A stretch of 42,414 bases of DNA from CAZFAT01 sp964517075. Its GTDB lineage: Bacteria; Acidobacteriota; Vicinamibacteria; Vicinamibacterales; SCN-69-37. Where the stretch lies: contig CAZFAT010000360.1 in the NCBI GenBank assembly GCA_964517075.1, forward strand, positions 1-42,414, written 5' to 3'. Numbering within the stretch: the first letter of the stretch is position 1; each line of letters begins with the position of its first letter. The notes below the pieces were generated by a model that saw only the letters and a list, made by a program, of their open reading frames with translations, had not been told where the DNA came from and did no database searches. The position numbers and the translations under genes were made by a program. Positions 1 to 8,492 of the stretch are shown piece after piece.

Positions 1-3000
1 GGGTGTAGAGCCCCTCGAGGCCCGGCGGCATGAGTGAGATCGCCGATGGCGCCATCGTGCGAATCTGATCGCGCGCGAGCGGCAGCGCCGGACCGGATGC
101 CGGCGTCAGGTAGACGGCCTCGGTCGTCTCGCGCTGGACGGTGCCCAGCAGCGACCGCCCGTCGCTCATCGTGATGCTGTAGGTCTCGTAGCCCCGGGCG
201 ATGTTGTCCTGAGGATACGCAATAGCTGCGAGCATCTCCGGCCCGCTGCGGATCCGGCCGATGGTGGAGAGATCGGGCCCGACCTCCCCGCCCGTGCCAC
301 CAATCCGGTGGCACAGCAGGCAGTTGCCCTTGCCCGCCGCGAACGACTGGCGGCCGCGGTTGGCATCGCCGGCGTCGAGCACCGACGCGAGCGCAGTGAG
401 GCGCGCATCCTTGCCGCGATCCCGATCCAGCAACTGCTGAACGAGCTGGCCCGACGCCGTGACCACCTCCGTCGGATAACTCCGGAAGGACCGCCGGATG
501 TCCCCTTCCGTCAAGCCCAGCAGTCCCGGGGACTTGCCAAGTGCCTCGAGCAGCGCCAGGCCGACCTGCGCCTCCCGCGACCGGCCGAGCGCCGGCGTGA
601 GCGCCCGCAATTCCATCGGCCCGGCTGTCTCGATGTGTCGCGCGAGCTGGACCAATTGCGGTGAAGTGAGCGACGCGCGGGCCAGCATCTCGGCGGCCTG
701 AACTCGCACCGGCACCGACGAAGCTCCCAGCAGTCCGAGAGCCAGATCGAAGCTCGCGGCATCCATCGCGGTGGCGCCAGCCCCGCCGCGCCCCCGTCCC
801 CCGGCCTCGGCGGCGGCGCCGCGAATAGCCTGGAGCGCTGAGATCCGGAGCAGCGGATCGCGGGACGTGTCAGCCCCAATCGCCTGCAGCGCCTCGTCAA
901 ATCCGGCCGCTCGCGCGGCCCGCACGATCCGGATGGCTGTCGACGTCAGGTCGGCGTCGGTCGACCTCAGCGCGGCGGTGAGCGGGGCGACCCACGACGG
1001 ATGTACCCGGACGCCGCTGGTGTCCGCGACGGCATCGAGGACAAGCTGCCGGAGGGGGCCCGGCAGACCGGGCCGCGCGAGCGTCTGGCCCACCAGTTCC
1101 TGCACGCCGGCGTCCCGGCCGAACCTGATCAGCAACTCGCGCACGACACCCGCCTGGTCGGTGGAGATCGATTCGGCGCCGATCCGCCGCCGCAGGTCTG
1201 CCGCCACGGCGGCGCTCCACGGCTGGCGCCGGGCGACGACCATCAGTGCGGCGTTCCGCAAGGGCGCGTCTGCGGAATCGAGGAGCGGCAGTACCTGCTC
1301 GGGACGGAGCGGACTCTGCGGCATCTGATCGAGCGCCAGGAGCGCGCCGCGACGGATCGCCGGCTGCGGACGGCTGAGCCCGGCGGCAGTGGCCGCCGGA
1401 TCGTCGATCTCGATGAGCGCAAAGATCAACGCATGCTCGAGCGTGCGATCGAGATCCGGGGCGGCGAGCGCGTCCAGCAACGCGGCCACCGCGTCGGACG
1501 CGTCCAGACGTCCGAGGGCCGCGGCGGCCTCGCGTCGCACGGTCGGCTGCGGATCCGCCAGCAGCCGGCGCAGGCCGGCGACGGCGCCCGCGTCCCCGGT
1601 CGTGAAGACGCTGCGGGCGCCTGCCTGCCGCACGCCCGCATCGGCGTCGGCCAGCGCCCGCCGGACGACGGCGTGCGCCGCGGGGGTGTCGATGCGCGTC
1701 AGCGCCCACACGGCCTGCAGACGCGCCTGGCGATCGCCGCTCCCGATGGCCTGCGTCAGCCCGCGCACCGCGGCATCACCGGCCCGCGCCAGTGTCGCCA
1801 CCGTGCGGTCGCGCACGGCAAAGCGCGGGTCGGCCAGGCGCGTCGCAAGCTGGGCCGGCGTGGCGGCCGCCCACTCCAGCTTCAGTCCGCGCGGGTCGGT
1901 GATCCGGTGCCCGCCCGTCCGTCGCACGCGATAAATCGTGCCGTGCGCGTCCGGCTTGCCAAGGCTCGACGTCGGGCATCCGTTGGTGAACCAGCCACCC
2001 GTGTTGACGACGAGCAGGCTGCCATCGGCGTCCTCGAGGACGTCGGTGAAGTGCAGATCTGGATCCGGCGAGGAGAGGAACACCTCCGTCCGACCGGTGA
2101 ACGTCGATCCCTGCGGCACGAGGATGGTCCGCATGATGCGGTGCGTGTTGAACTCGGCGTGGAAGAGGTTGTGCTGGTAAGCGGGGCCAAGCTCGCGGCT
2201 GCGATACCGCATGATGCCGGCCGGCGCCACGTGGCCGAGGTCGACGACGGGCGTGAGCAGTTCGCCGGTCCGCTTGAACTCGGCGAGCACCGGCTCCTGG
2301 TCGGTCCGCGGGTACGCACCGCCGTAGATCCAGTGCACGATCGCATCGCCGCGCGGATTGCCGTGGAAGATGTTGACCGTGCCGAAGATGTCGCCCTCGT
2401 CGGAGAACGTGACTTCCGCCGGGTTGTCCATCCCGCCGCCGGCGAATGGCTCGACGCCCGTGCCGTCCGGCCGCGAGGACCAGATGCGCGCGCCGGTCGC
2501 TTTCGAGACGAGGCGCGTGCCGTCGTACACCTCGTGGCCTTTGCGGCCATGGCACCAGAAGATCCGGCCAGTGGGACTGAGGAAGGGCCCGTGAATGTCG
2601 GCGGCGTTGCCCGTGTAGTCGAAGCCGGTCGCAATTTCCTTCCGGCGGTCCGCCACGCCGTCGCCGTTGGTGTCGTCGAGCCGCCACATGCTGGGCGGCG
2701 ACCCGGCGTAGAGCGCACCGTCGTGCCAGAGCGCGCCCTGCGGGAACGTCATGCGATCCGCAAACACCGTCGAGCGATCGAACACGCCGTCGCCGTTGGT
2801 GTCTTCGAGCATCCGAATCGCGCTGGGTGTCTGTTCGTTCAGCGCGGCCTTCGCGAGGTTCACACCGGCGTTCTCGGACACGAACAGGCGGCCCTGCTCG
2901 TCGAGTCCGACAAGCGTCGGATGGTGAACGAGCGGCGGCGCCGCGGCAAGCGTCACCTCGAATCCGGGCGGCGCCTGGACGGAGGCCGGCGAAAGGGCGG

Positions 3001-3097
3001 CAGCGGGTGCCGTCTGGCTCGAGACCCGGCCGGACACGACTCCGAGTCCGATCACGCCGGTGACAATCAGACCCGTGAGGACCAGAACTCGCTTCAT
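1..3097 (-). CDS. PVC-type propeller / HEAT-repeat / cytochrome c protein, 3' end outside the window
   Basis: Secreted protein of the 'membrane-bound dehydrogenase' type (TIGR02604 N-terminus, TIGR02603 heme C-terminus). ATG at 3097 is preceded by GGGAGG. Residues 1-27 form a signal peptide. About 35-370 resemble a sugar-dehydrogenase-like beta-propeller with repeated DTNGDGV motifs. About 385-880 are Ala/Leu/Arg-rich HEAT-like repeats. A c-type heme site C926-L-L-C929-H930 follows. 1032 residues lie in the window, and the reading frame is at LMPPGLEGLYT when it ends; in this family that is usually some tens of residues from the C-terminus. The probable role is a periplasmic redox enzyme or carbohydrate-oxidising protein passing electrons to heme; the substrate is unknown. 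Long open frames on the opposite strand here have no recognisable domains. Confidence 0.88.
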   Translation of the reverse strand, partial: MKRVLVLTGLIVTGVIGLGVVSGRVSSQTAPAAALSPASVQAPPGFEVTLAAAPPLVHHPTLVGLDEQGRLFVSENAGVNLAKAALNEQTPSAIRMLEDTNGDGVFDRSTVFADRMTFPQGALWHDGALYAGSPPSMWRLDDTNGDGVADRRKEIATGFDYTGNAADIHGPFLSPTGRIFWCHGRKGHEVYDGTRLVSKATGARIWSSRPDGTGVEPFAGGGMDNPAEVTFSDEGDIFGTVNIFHGNPRGDAIVHWIYGGAYPRTDQEPVLAEFKRTGELLTPVVDLGHVAPAGIMRYRSRELGPAYQHNLFHAEFNTHRIMRTILVPQGSTFTGRTEVFLSSPDPDLHFTDVLEDADGSLLVVNTGGWFTNGCPTSSLGKPDAHGTIYRVRRTGGHRITDPRGLKLEWAAATPAQLATRLADPRFAVRDRTVATLARAGDAAVRGLTQAIGSGDRQARLQAVWALTRIDTPAAHAVVRRALADADAGVRQAGARSVFTTGDAGAVAGLRRLLADPQPTVRREAAAALGRLDASDAVAALLDALAAPDLDRTLEHALIFALIEIDDPAATAAGLSRPQPAIRRGALLALDQMPQSPLRPEQVLPLLDSADAPLRNAALMVVARRQPWSAAVAADLRRRIGAESISTDQAGVVRELLIRFGRDAGVQELVGQTLARPGLPGPLRQLVLDAVADTSGVRVHPSWVAPLTAALRSTDADLTSTAIRIVRAARAAGFDEALQAIGADTSRDPLLRISALQAIRGAAAEAGGRGRGGAGATAMDAASFDLALGLLGASSVPVRVQAAEMLARASLTSPQLVQLARHIETAGPMELRALTPALGRSREAQVGLALLEALGKSPGLLGLTEGDIRRSFRSYPTEVVTASGQLVQQLLDRDRGKDARLTALASVLDAGDANRGRQSFAAGKGNCLLCHRIGGTGGEVGPDLSTIGRIRSGPEMLAAIAYPQDNIARGYETYSITMSDGRSLLGTVQRETTEAVYLTPASGPALPLARDQIRTMAPSAISLMPPGLEGLYT

Positions 3098-3154
3098 GGA
3101 GCCTCCCGTCGGCCGAGGACCGAACCACCGGCGCGCATGGCAGTCGTGTCCGGG

Positions 3155-3160
3155 ATTATA
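3155..3160 (-). promoter_or_regulatory. Candidate -10 box for the propeller/cytochrome gene
   Basis: Read on the minus strand this is a perfect TATAAT in GC-rich surroundings, 57 nt upstream of the ATG at 3097. No convincing -35 hexamer is visible 16-18 nt further up, so this rests on the -10 alone. Confidence 0.35.
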
Positions 3161-3180
3161 CGGGACCGCCGCCCCACAGC

Positions 3181-3247
3181 GGCCGTACGGTCGGCAGCAA
3201 CGGCAGCCTGCTGATGGTGAGCGTGAGCGGAACGGCCGTAACGGTCG
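3181..3247. repeat. Pair of near-palindromic direct repeats
   Basis: GGCCGTACGGTCG at 3181-3193 recurs as GGCCGTAACGGTCG at 3234-3247, differing by one inserted A. Each copy is itself nearly palindromic (CCGT/ACGG core), about 53 nt apart. They lie between the promoter of the propeller gene and the stop of the next minus-strand gene. They could be paired operator sites or weak hairpins; nothing else supports a function. Confidence 0.4.
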
Positions 3248-3261
3248 ACTAGCCTCGGCGC

Positions 3262-4926
3262 TCAGTCAGGCGCGAGCAGCACGGCATTGATCTGCCCCGC
3301 CACGCTGCTGACGCCCTGCGTCACCTCGCGATGTGTCAGTTCGGTCATGAGCAGCCGCTTGAGCACCTCATAGCCGTGGCTCGGGTTCGACAAGTCGCCA
3401 TAGATGGGGCTCTCGAGCAGCCAAACGCGGCGGCCCAGCGCCACGCCCCCGAGGGTCTTCGCCTGTCGGCGAAACTCGACCATCCGGGAAGCGACCTTTC
3501 GGTTGAGGGAGGCCTCATCCAGATTGTGCAGCCGTTCGTCCGGGAAGTGCGCGGTCTCGAGCGACACGCCCGCGTGCATCACCACGTAGGAGGCGAGAGG
3601 CCCGCTGATGTCGAGCGCAATGACCAGGTCCGTTGGCGTCGACTGCGCCTTGAACTGGGCGGCGAGCCGCGCCGAGGCATGCTGATCGGCCTGGCTGTTG
3701 CCGAGGGTCAGCTTGGGTGTCAGCGCGGATACCATCAGCACCAGCAGCACGAGCATCGGGATCCGGGCGGCCGCGCGTCCGTATTCGTTGAGGCGGATCA
3801 CGAGCTCGTGAATGCCGACGCCCATCAGGAGGATGTACGGCGTGTGCCCCGGCAAGTCGTATCGTCCGACGACATACAGCGGCTTGTTCAGCCACGAGTA
3901 CCCAATCAGAAACAGGATCGGCCAGGTCGCGAACACGAGCAGCACGCCGGTCCGCGTCAGCAAGGCTCCGCTGCCGTCGCCCGGCGCCGCCTGATGCTCG
4001 CCAACGATGGCCATCAGACCAGCAACGCCAAAGAAGAGGACTGCCAACGGCGCGACGACAGGGTTGCCTGGGAACTCGAGGTGGCCGGGCAGCCGCCCGC
4101 CGATGTCGAACGCCTCCACAGTGCCCAGAACGAGCCCGATCAGACTCCCCTCGCCCATGAGATCGGCGATCCAGTGATGGCTGTCGCCCTCGGCTTGTTG
4201 CCAGAGGCGCGGCAGCCACGGAAGATAGGCCACCGCAGCCAGCGCGTGCGTGAGCGCCAGCGCCCTCCATCGCGCGCGGGGCGCTCCGAGGATGACGGCC
4301 GCAACCCAGAACGCGCTGACCATCGGAATCATCATGTTGTGCGTGTAGAGACCGGCGACGACGCTCAACCCGTGCGCGACCCACCACGATCGGTTCCCCG
4401 CCCGGATCGCCCGCAGAAAGCTGCCCATCGCCAGGAGCATGAGAAGGACGAGCAGGGCGTAGGCCCGCGCCTCCTGCGAGTAGTACAGGTGCAGCGGCGA
4501 ACAGGCGAGCAGAAACGCGCCCCACCAGCGCGCCGCGGACGGAAGCCGCAGCTCGACGGCCACCCAGAACACGGCGGCGACGGACGCTATGCCGAAAAGC
4601 GCGGACATGGCACGGACCGCCGCGATGTCCGCCCCGACGAGACGCAGCCAGATCCGGAGCAGTGCAAAGTACAGTGGCGGATTGCCACCTTCACTTTCCC
4701 AGAGATTGCCGGTAGCGGCCAGGGCGACTGATCCCAGCTCGTCGAACCACAGGTCCCTGTAAGCCAGCCCGTAGAATCGAAGAGCGGCCGCCAGAACCAG
4801 CAACACCCCGAACGCGGCGAACAGCGTCCGTGAGGAACGGGCGCCTCCCGTCGGCGTTGACGCTGCGGTGTCGGACCGCGTACGGCTCGTCGGCGCAGGA
4901 CGCGGCCGGGAGCGTTCGCGCGTCAC
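3262..4926 (-). CDS. GT-C fold (ArnT/PMT, GT39-like) membrane glycosyltransferase
   Basis: Integral membrane protein of 554 aa, probably transferring a sugar from a polyprenyl-phosphate donor on the periplasmic face. After a short basic, Ser/Thr/Pro-rich N-terminus the first TM helix (about 34-53) is followed by D-L-W-F-D62-E63, the acidic motif in the first external loop of GT39-type enzymes. The loop motif L-Y-Y-S-Q-E-A-R-A-Y, seen in many bacterial family members, comes later, then about ten hydrophobic segments and a soluble C-terminal domain. The GTG start at 4926 overlaps the TGA of the upstream gene (GTGA), so the two are probably translationally coupled. The same frame stays open far upstream, but there it is antisense-like or out-of-frame sequence over the neighbouring gene. 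The acceptor cannot be told. Confidence 0.8.
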   Translation of the reverse strand: MTRERSRPRPAPTSRTRSDTAASTPTGGARSSRTLFAAFGVLLVLAAALRFYGLAYRDLWFDELGSVALAATGNLWESEGGNPPLYFALLRIWLRLVGADIAAVRAMSALFGIASVAAVFWVAVELRLPSAARWWGAFLLACSPLHLYYSQEARAYALLVLLMLLAMGSFLRAIRAGNRSWWVAHGLSVVAGLYTHNMMIPMVSAFWVAAVILGAPRARWRALALTHALAAVAYLPWLPRLWQQAEGDSHHWIADLMGEGSLIGLVLGTVEAFDIGGRLPGHLEFPGNPVVAPLAVLFFGVAGLMAIVGEHQAAPGDGSGALLTRTGVLLVFATWPILFLIGYSWLNKPLYVVGRYDLPGHTPYILLMGVGIHELVIRLNEYGRAAARIPMLVLLVLMVSALTPKLTLGNSQADQHASARLAAQFKAQSTPTDLVIALDISGPLASYVVMHAGVSLETAHFPDERLHNLDEASLNRKVASRMVEFRRQAKTLGGVALGRRVWLLESPIYGDLSNPSHGYEVLKRLLMTELTHREVTQGVSSVAGQINAVLLAPD

Positions 4927-6224
4927 CGTGCGCTCCGTCCGGCCACGAGCGCCGCATCCCCTCGGCCGTGTCGCCAGGCGGCGCTCCAGACAACGACCGC
5001 CAGAATGGACACGAACCCTCCCAGGACCAGCAGTGAGGGCTCGTATTCCAGCATCAGGTGGTGGCGTCCCGCGACGAGCGGAATGCCTCTCAGGACATAG
5101 TCCGCGGGCAGCACGTCGTACTCGGACTGCGGGCCGGGAGAGAGCGCACGCGCCCGCCAGTCGCGGCTGTATTGGTCGGTGACGAGCAGCACCGCGGGGG
5201 CGGTGGTCTCCACGTCGATTTCGACCGTATCTGAGGTCTCGGACAGCACCCGCGCCGTGCCGGAGGCACCCGGTACGGGCACCGGGTCGGGGACACGTTC
5301 CAGCACGACGGTGCGCTGCGGGTTGAACGCGTCCCGGAGCATCCCGGCCAGGATCGCGTCGCGCGTCGGAAGCACGCGGTAGTCGGAGAGGATCAGCAAC
5401 CGTGGCAACGGGGCCGTGCGACCGCGAGGCAACCCCTCGGCGGCGGCCGCCAAGCCCGGCAGCAGTTGCACGGCTGAAAGCGCGGCGGCCCCGCCGTAGA
5501 CGCCCAGCAACCCTGCCAGCGCACGCCAGCGAATGCCGGGAACAGCCAGGCTCCTCAGGACGGTGTAGAGCGCCACGCCAATCGCGGTATAGAACGCGTA
5601 CTGCACGTGCCCGGCGAGCACCTGCATCGCAGCAGCCGCGCTGGCCGTCAGCAGACCGCGGCGGCGGCCATCGGCAACCCAGTGATGCAGTCCGAGCAGG
5701 ATCCACGGCGCCCAGGCCATCGTGCAGATGTTCGACACATGGCCGGCGTAGAGGTGTGGGAAGACGGGACCGCTCAACGGTAGCACCAGGCCCGCGATCG
5801 CGGCGGCGTGGCGATGGAGCCCGAGCGCCCGGCCCCACAGTGCCATGCCCCACCCCAGCCAGATCAGGTGCAGCAGGAAACAGAGGTTGATCGCCCGCTC
5901 GACGGGCATGCCGAGGAAGATGACGTTGGGCGGATAGAAAAGAGCGGACTGAAAACCGGCGAGGAACGGCTGGCCGGCATAGGTGTAGGGATTCCAGAGC
6001 GGGAAATCCCCGGAGAGAATGGCGTGGGCGGCGAAGCTCCGCCAGGCGATGAACTGCCCGACGACGTCCGTGTCGCGAGCGGACAGCAGCTGCCCCGCCG
6101 GCAACGCCAGGACAACCAGCATCGCGACCGCGGCCAAGGCCGCGACCGTGCGACAACCGAACGGGCCCGCGCGCACGCGCGGCGCCGCTGCGGGCTCGCC
6201 GGCGAGGCGACGCCGGCGCGTCAT
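4923..6224 (-). CDS. YfhO-like multi-pass membrane protein, apparently lacking its middle
   Basis: 433 aa. The N-terminal half has the YfhO / bacterial GT-C signature: an acidic loop after TM1 (S-A-R-D-T-D, about 48-53), F-P-L-W-N-P-Y-T-Y-A-G near 74-84, S-A-L-F-Y-P-P-N near 93-100, then hydrophobic helices to V-Q-L-L-P near 252-256. The C-terminal part (about 280-420) matches the end of the same family: S-D-Y-R-V-L-P, a beta-rich domain with Y-S-R-D-W, and a last TM helix. Full members are usually 700-850 aa, so roughly 300-400 residues expected between about 265 and 280 are absent although the frame is continuous. The start at 6224 is the first ATG of the conserved frame. YfhO is tied to glycosylation of teichoic acids in Firmicutes; here the role is unknown. 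It overlaps the downstream glycosyltransferase by 4 nt. Confidence 0.72.
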   Translation of the reverse strand: MTRRRRLAGEPAAAPRVRAGPFGCRTVAALAAVAMLVVLALPAGQLLSARDTDVVGQFIAWRSFAAHAILSGDFPLWNPYTYAGQPFLAGFQSALFYPPNVIFLGMPVERAINLCFLLHLIWLGWGMALWGRALGLHRHAAAIAGLVLPLSGPVFPHLYAGHVSNICTMAWAPWILLGLHHWVADGRRRGLLTASAAAAMQVLAGHVQYAFYTAIGVALYTVLRSLAVPGIRWRALAGLLGVYGGAAALSAVQLLPGLAAAAEGLPRGRTAPLPRLLILSDYRVLPTRDAILAGMLRDAFNPQRTVVLERVPDPVPVPGASGTARVLSETSDTVEIDVETTAPAVLLVTDQYSRDWRARALSPGPQSEYDVLPADYVLRGIPLVAGRHHLMLEYEPSLLVLGGFVSILAVVVWSAAWRHGRGDAALVAGRSAR

Positions 6225-6342
6225 GCCGAAGCACCCTGGAAGGCGCGCGGCAACTGGTTGGGATTCCGGGCCGACACACGAACCATGGGCATCGCCGAGC
6301 GGGGGGCTCGGCGTCCTCGGTCGGCAGGTCGGCTGGCTGGCC

Positions 6343-6348
6343 TAGAAT
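6343..6348 (+). promoter_or_regulatory. Candidate -10 box for the secreted 232-aa protein
   Basis: TAGAAT lies in the 186-bp gap between two divergent genes, 62 nt before the ATG at 6411. A short inverted repeat (CGTCC...GGACG) follows it directly. No clear -35 is visible. The rest of this gap shows nothing recognisable. Confidence 0.25.
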
Positions 6349-6410
6349 GCGTCCAACGTCGGACGAAAGCAAGCGCGATCCACCGCCTGCCGCGCGGGGT
6401 CTAAGACGTC

Positions 6411-7109
6411 ATGGGCAAGTGGCTGGTTGTTGGTGTGCTACTCGGCGTTGGAGCGGCCGCAGGCGGAACGGCGCAAGCGCCCGAACTGCCAGCCGCTGCT
6501 CTTCTCGGGGCCGAGCGCGGGCCGCTGGCGCTGGCCCTCGTGCTTGCCGCTGCCGGCGTTCCCGCCGGCATCATTACGTCCGAAAATCCCGACCGGGATC
6601 CGGGCGTTCCGATAGCGCCTCCGGGCTCGCCCGCGGTGTCGGGCGAGGCGGTCGCCCAGCGGCTCCAGTCCCACCATCGCCGTTATGTCGTGGAGTGGCG
6701 GCGAGGAGTCGTGGGTATCGAGCCCCGGCAGTCAGTCTGCGGGGAGCGGCTGACCGGGACGACGGTGGGGCCCGCGACGGTCGAAGGACGGGCGGCCCAG
6801 GTCCTGGTGCTCCTCGGCTGGATCGCGAGCGGAGATGCGTCGCCGGTCCACCGAGGCGTCGTGTCGCAGATTGCCATCGGCCGGACCGAACCCGGGCCGC
6901 CGGCACCGGTTCGCACGCTCCGGCTGGTGCTATCGACGAGGGTAACGCTGCGAGAGGCGCTCGACGAACTCATCCGCCAGAACGCGGCCGGGGTGTGGAC
7001 GGTCTGGCAGCACCCCCGTCCGGACGGCGCCGTGGGATGCCGGCTCATCGGCTACTTTCCAGACGGAGTGGTCGTCGCCTCCGATACGGACTTCGCCGTG
7101 GCGTCGTGA
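6411..7109 (+). CDS. Putative secreted protein of unknown function
   Basis: 232 aa, not recognised. Residues 1-22 (MGKWLVVGVLLGVGAAAGGTAQA) make a clear signal peptide with an A-Q-A cleavage site. The mature part is mixed alpha/beta and has only two cysteines (in S-V-C-G-E and V-G-C-R-L), which could form a disulfide in the periplasm. The segment V-T-L-R-E-A-L-D-E-L-I-R-Q resembles the helix of small secretin/STN-like domains, but that is weak. It is divergent from the YfhO-like gene and convergent with the TerB-like gene. Codon use and third-position GC look like the neighbours, which supports a real gene. Confidence 0.6.
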   Translation: MGKWLVVGVLLGVGAAAGGTAQAPELPAAALLGAERGPLALALVLAAAGVPAGIITSENPDRDPGVPIAPPGSPAVSGEAVAQRLQSHHRRYVVEWRRGVVGIEPRQSVCGERLTGTTVGPATVEGRAAQVLVLLGWIASGDASPVHRGVVSQIAIGRTEPGPPAPVRTLRLVLSTRVTLREALDELIRQNAAGVWTVWQHPRPDGAVGCRLIGYFPDGVVVASDTDFAVAS

Positions 7110-7135
7110 GACCGCGCGGCGGAGCGGCGGCCCTT

Positions 7136-7714
7136 CTATCGTTGACGGGTTTTCAGATCGCCGGCGATTTGGGTCAGCAGCGCGCGCTCTTCGGCCGAGA
7201 CACGGCCGAGGCCGAGCATTCCACCCGACGCGCCAGCGATCTGCTCGCAGTAGGCGACCAGCTCGTCCGCCGTGAGATCGCCCGCCTGGCCCGACCCCGC
7301 GTCGAGCATGGCCCGGATCAGCCGGCCGGCCCCGGCGAACACGGCGGGTGCGGGCCGCGTGCCGAGCCATTCGACGAGCTGCTGGTGCGCGGGTGACCCC
7401 TCGGCCACGCCGCGGGCCGCGGCGAGCTTCAGCACCAGATCGTACTCATGCTTCGTGACGCCGCCCTCGGCCCACGCTATCTGCACCACCGGCACAAGCG
7501 GCAGCAGGGCGACTGTGTCCGGCGTGAACCCGAGATCGAGCAGCGCCTGAAGCAGCGCCGGGTCCTGCAGGCCGGTGGACGCGCCCATGGCGCGCTTGGC
7601 GTCCTCATCGGCCCTGGCCTTGCGAAGTTTCTCGATCAGCTCCCGGTCGCGCTTCCGGAAGTACTCCTCTTCCATCGCCCGGGCTCGCTCGCCGATCTTC
7701 TCGTGTTCTGCCAT
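7136..7714 (-). CDS. TerB-like protein with charged N-terminal helix
   Basis: 192 aa, soluble, no signal peptide. Residues 1-45 are a highly charged predicted helix (E-E-E-Y-F-R-K-R-D-R-E-L-I-E-K-L) resembling the ATPase-inhibitor IF1/DUF1476 style found at the start of several acidobacterial proteins. Residues 50-190 are all-helical with acidic helix ends (W-A-E-G-G-V-T-K-H-E-Y, then V-S-A-E-E-R-A-L-L) in the manner of TerB-family domains, which bind metal in tellurite-resistance proteins. The TerB assignment is by pattern only. The ATG at 7714 is the first in frame. It is divergent from the DUF4126 gene, with 50 bp between. Confidence 0.6.
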   Translation of the reverse strand: MAEHEKIGERARAMEEEYFRKRDRELIEKLRKARADEDAKRAMGASTGLQDPALLQALLDLGFTPDTVALLPLVPVVQIAWAEGGVTKHEYDLVLKLAAARGVAEGSPAHQQLVEWLGTRPAPAVFAGAGRLIRAMLDAGSGQAGDLTADELVAYCEQIAGASGGMLGLGRVSAEERALLTQIAGDLKTRQR

Positions 7715-7751
7715 CCGAGCATCCTAGCAAATGATGTCCCGTCACTTCCTG

Positions 7752-7757
7752 CTATCG
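7752..7757 (+). promoter_or_regulatory. Candidate -10 box, probably leaderless start
   Basis: TATCGT ends 7 nt before the GTG at 7765 and no Shine-Dalgarno sequence lies between, so transcription may begin at or next to the start codon. A -35 is not obvious. Confidence 0.3.
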
Positions 7758-7764
7758 TGGACGC

Positions 7765-8412
7765 GTGGGCCTCGACCTCCTGGTGCTGCCCCCCGCCGAA
7801 CTCGTGGCACTCGTCATCGCCACGAGTTTTGCCGCCGGCCTGAGCGTCCCGGTCACCGTCGCCACGATCGGACTGCTGGCGCGCACGGGGGCGGTCGTGC
7901 TGCCGCCGTCGCTCGACCCCCTGGCCAGCTGGTGGGTCATCGGGGGCGCGCTTGCGCTGTTCGCGATCGAGTTCATCGCGGACAAGACGCCGGTGATCGA
8001 TCTGATCTGGAACGCGCTGCAGACGTTCATCCGCGTGCCGGCCGGCGCGCTGCTGGCCTACGGCGCGACGGCCCAGCTCTCGCCCATCCAGCAGTTGCTG
8101 GCGGCCCTGCTCGGCGGCGTGGTCGCGCTGGCCGCGCATGGCGGCAAGGCCGCGCTGCATGCGACCGCGAACGCCTCGCCCGAACCGTTCTCGAATGCCA
8201 TCATCGGACTGGGCGAGGACGCACTCGCCATCTTTCTGACCTGGTTCGCGACCGAGCACCCGTTTCTCGCGGCGGGCATCGCGCTGGTCCTCCTGGGCAC
8301 CATCGCGATGCTCATCCACGTCGTCTGGCGCGCCCTGCGCGGCCTGTTCAGACGAAAAGAAAAGAATGGACGCACTGAATTGATGAGAGTTGATCGAGCC
8401 ATTGATGATTGA
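7765..8412 (+). CDS. DUF4126 family membrane protein
   Basis: 215 aa with about five hydrophobic segments, the Ala/Gly-rich composition of DUF4126, and its landmarks F-A-I-E-F-I-A-D-K-T-P-V-I-D (near 65-79) and A-H-G-G-K-A-A-L-H-A-T-A-N-A-S-P-E-P (near 123-140). Function in the family is unknown; it sits in the inner membrane. The GTG at 7765 begins the conserved region closely. The last residues (R-V-D-R-A-I-D-D) and the stop are encoded by the left arm of an intergenic repeat (8379-8476), so the natural C-terminus has probably been altered by the repeat. Confidence 0.78.
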   Translation: MGLDLLVLPPAELVALVIATSFAAGLSVPVTVATIGLLARTGAVVLPPSLDPLASWWVIGGALALFAIEFIADKTPVIDLIWNALQTFIRVPAGALLAYGATAQLSPIQQLLAALLGGVVALAAHGGKAALHATANASPEPFSNAIIGLGEDALAIFLTWFATEHPFLAAGIALVLLGTIAMLIHVVWRALRGLFRRKEKNGRTELMRVDRAIDD

Positions 8413-8476
8413 TTGGTTGGCGATCCCTCAATCCTTCAATCAGTCTTCAATGATGCGATCGACAAATCGTCAATGC
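8379..8476. repeat. Imperfect inverted repeat of CAAT/ATTG units
   Basis: The left arm (about 8379-8420) reads ATTGA-rich and the right arm (about 8428-8476) CAAT-rich; each is close to the reverse complement of the other. The left arm holds GATCGAGCCATTG (8392-8404), the exact reverse complement of 16307-16319. The right arm holds GATCGA plus ATCGTCAATGC (8466-8476), also found at 16324-16334. This marks a dispersed repeat family. The arms lie between convergent genes and could act as a terminator hairpin. Confidence 0.6.
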
Positions 8477-8492
8477 AGGATGTCGACCCCCT

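Noticed and set aside
1001..3214. Long open frame on the + strand (737 codons)
   Set aside because: Antisense to the propeller/HEAT/cytochrome protein, which has a signal peptide, conserved motifs and a heme site. The + strand product is Arg/Gly/Ala-rich with no domain; such frames are common in GC-rich DNA.
3262..6372. One 1036-residue fusion protein
   Set aside because: The frame is open throughout, but 4923-6224 is better explained by the YfhO-like protein in another frame, and the glycosyltransferase starts with the GTG that overlaps its stop.
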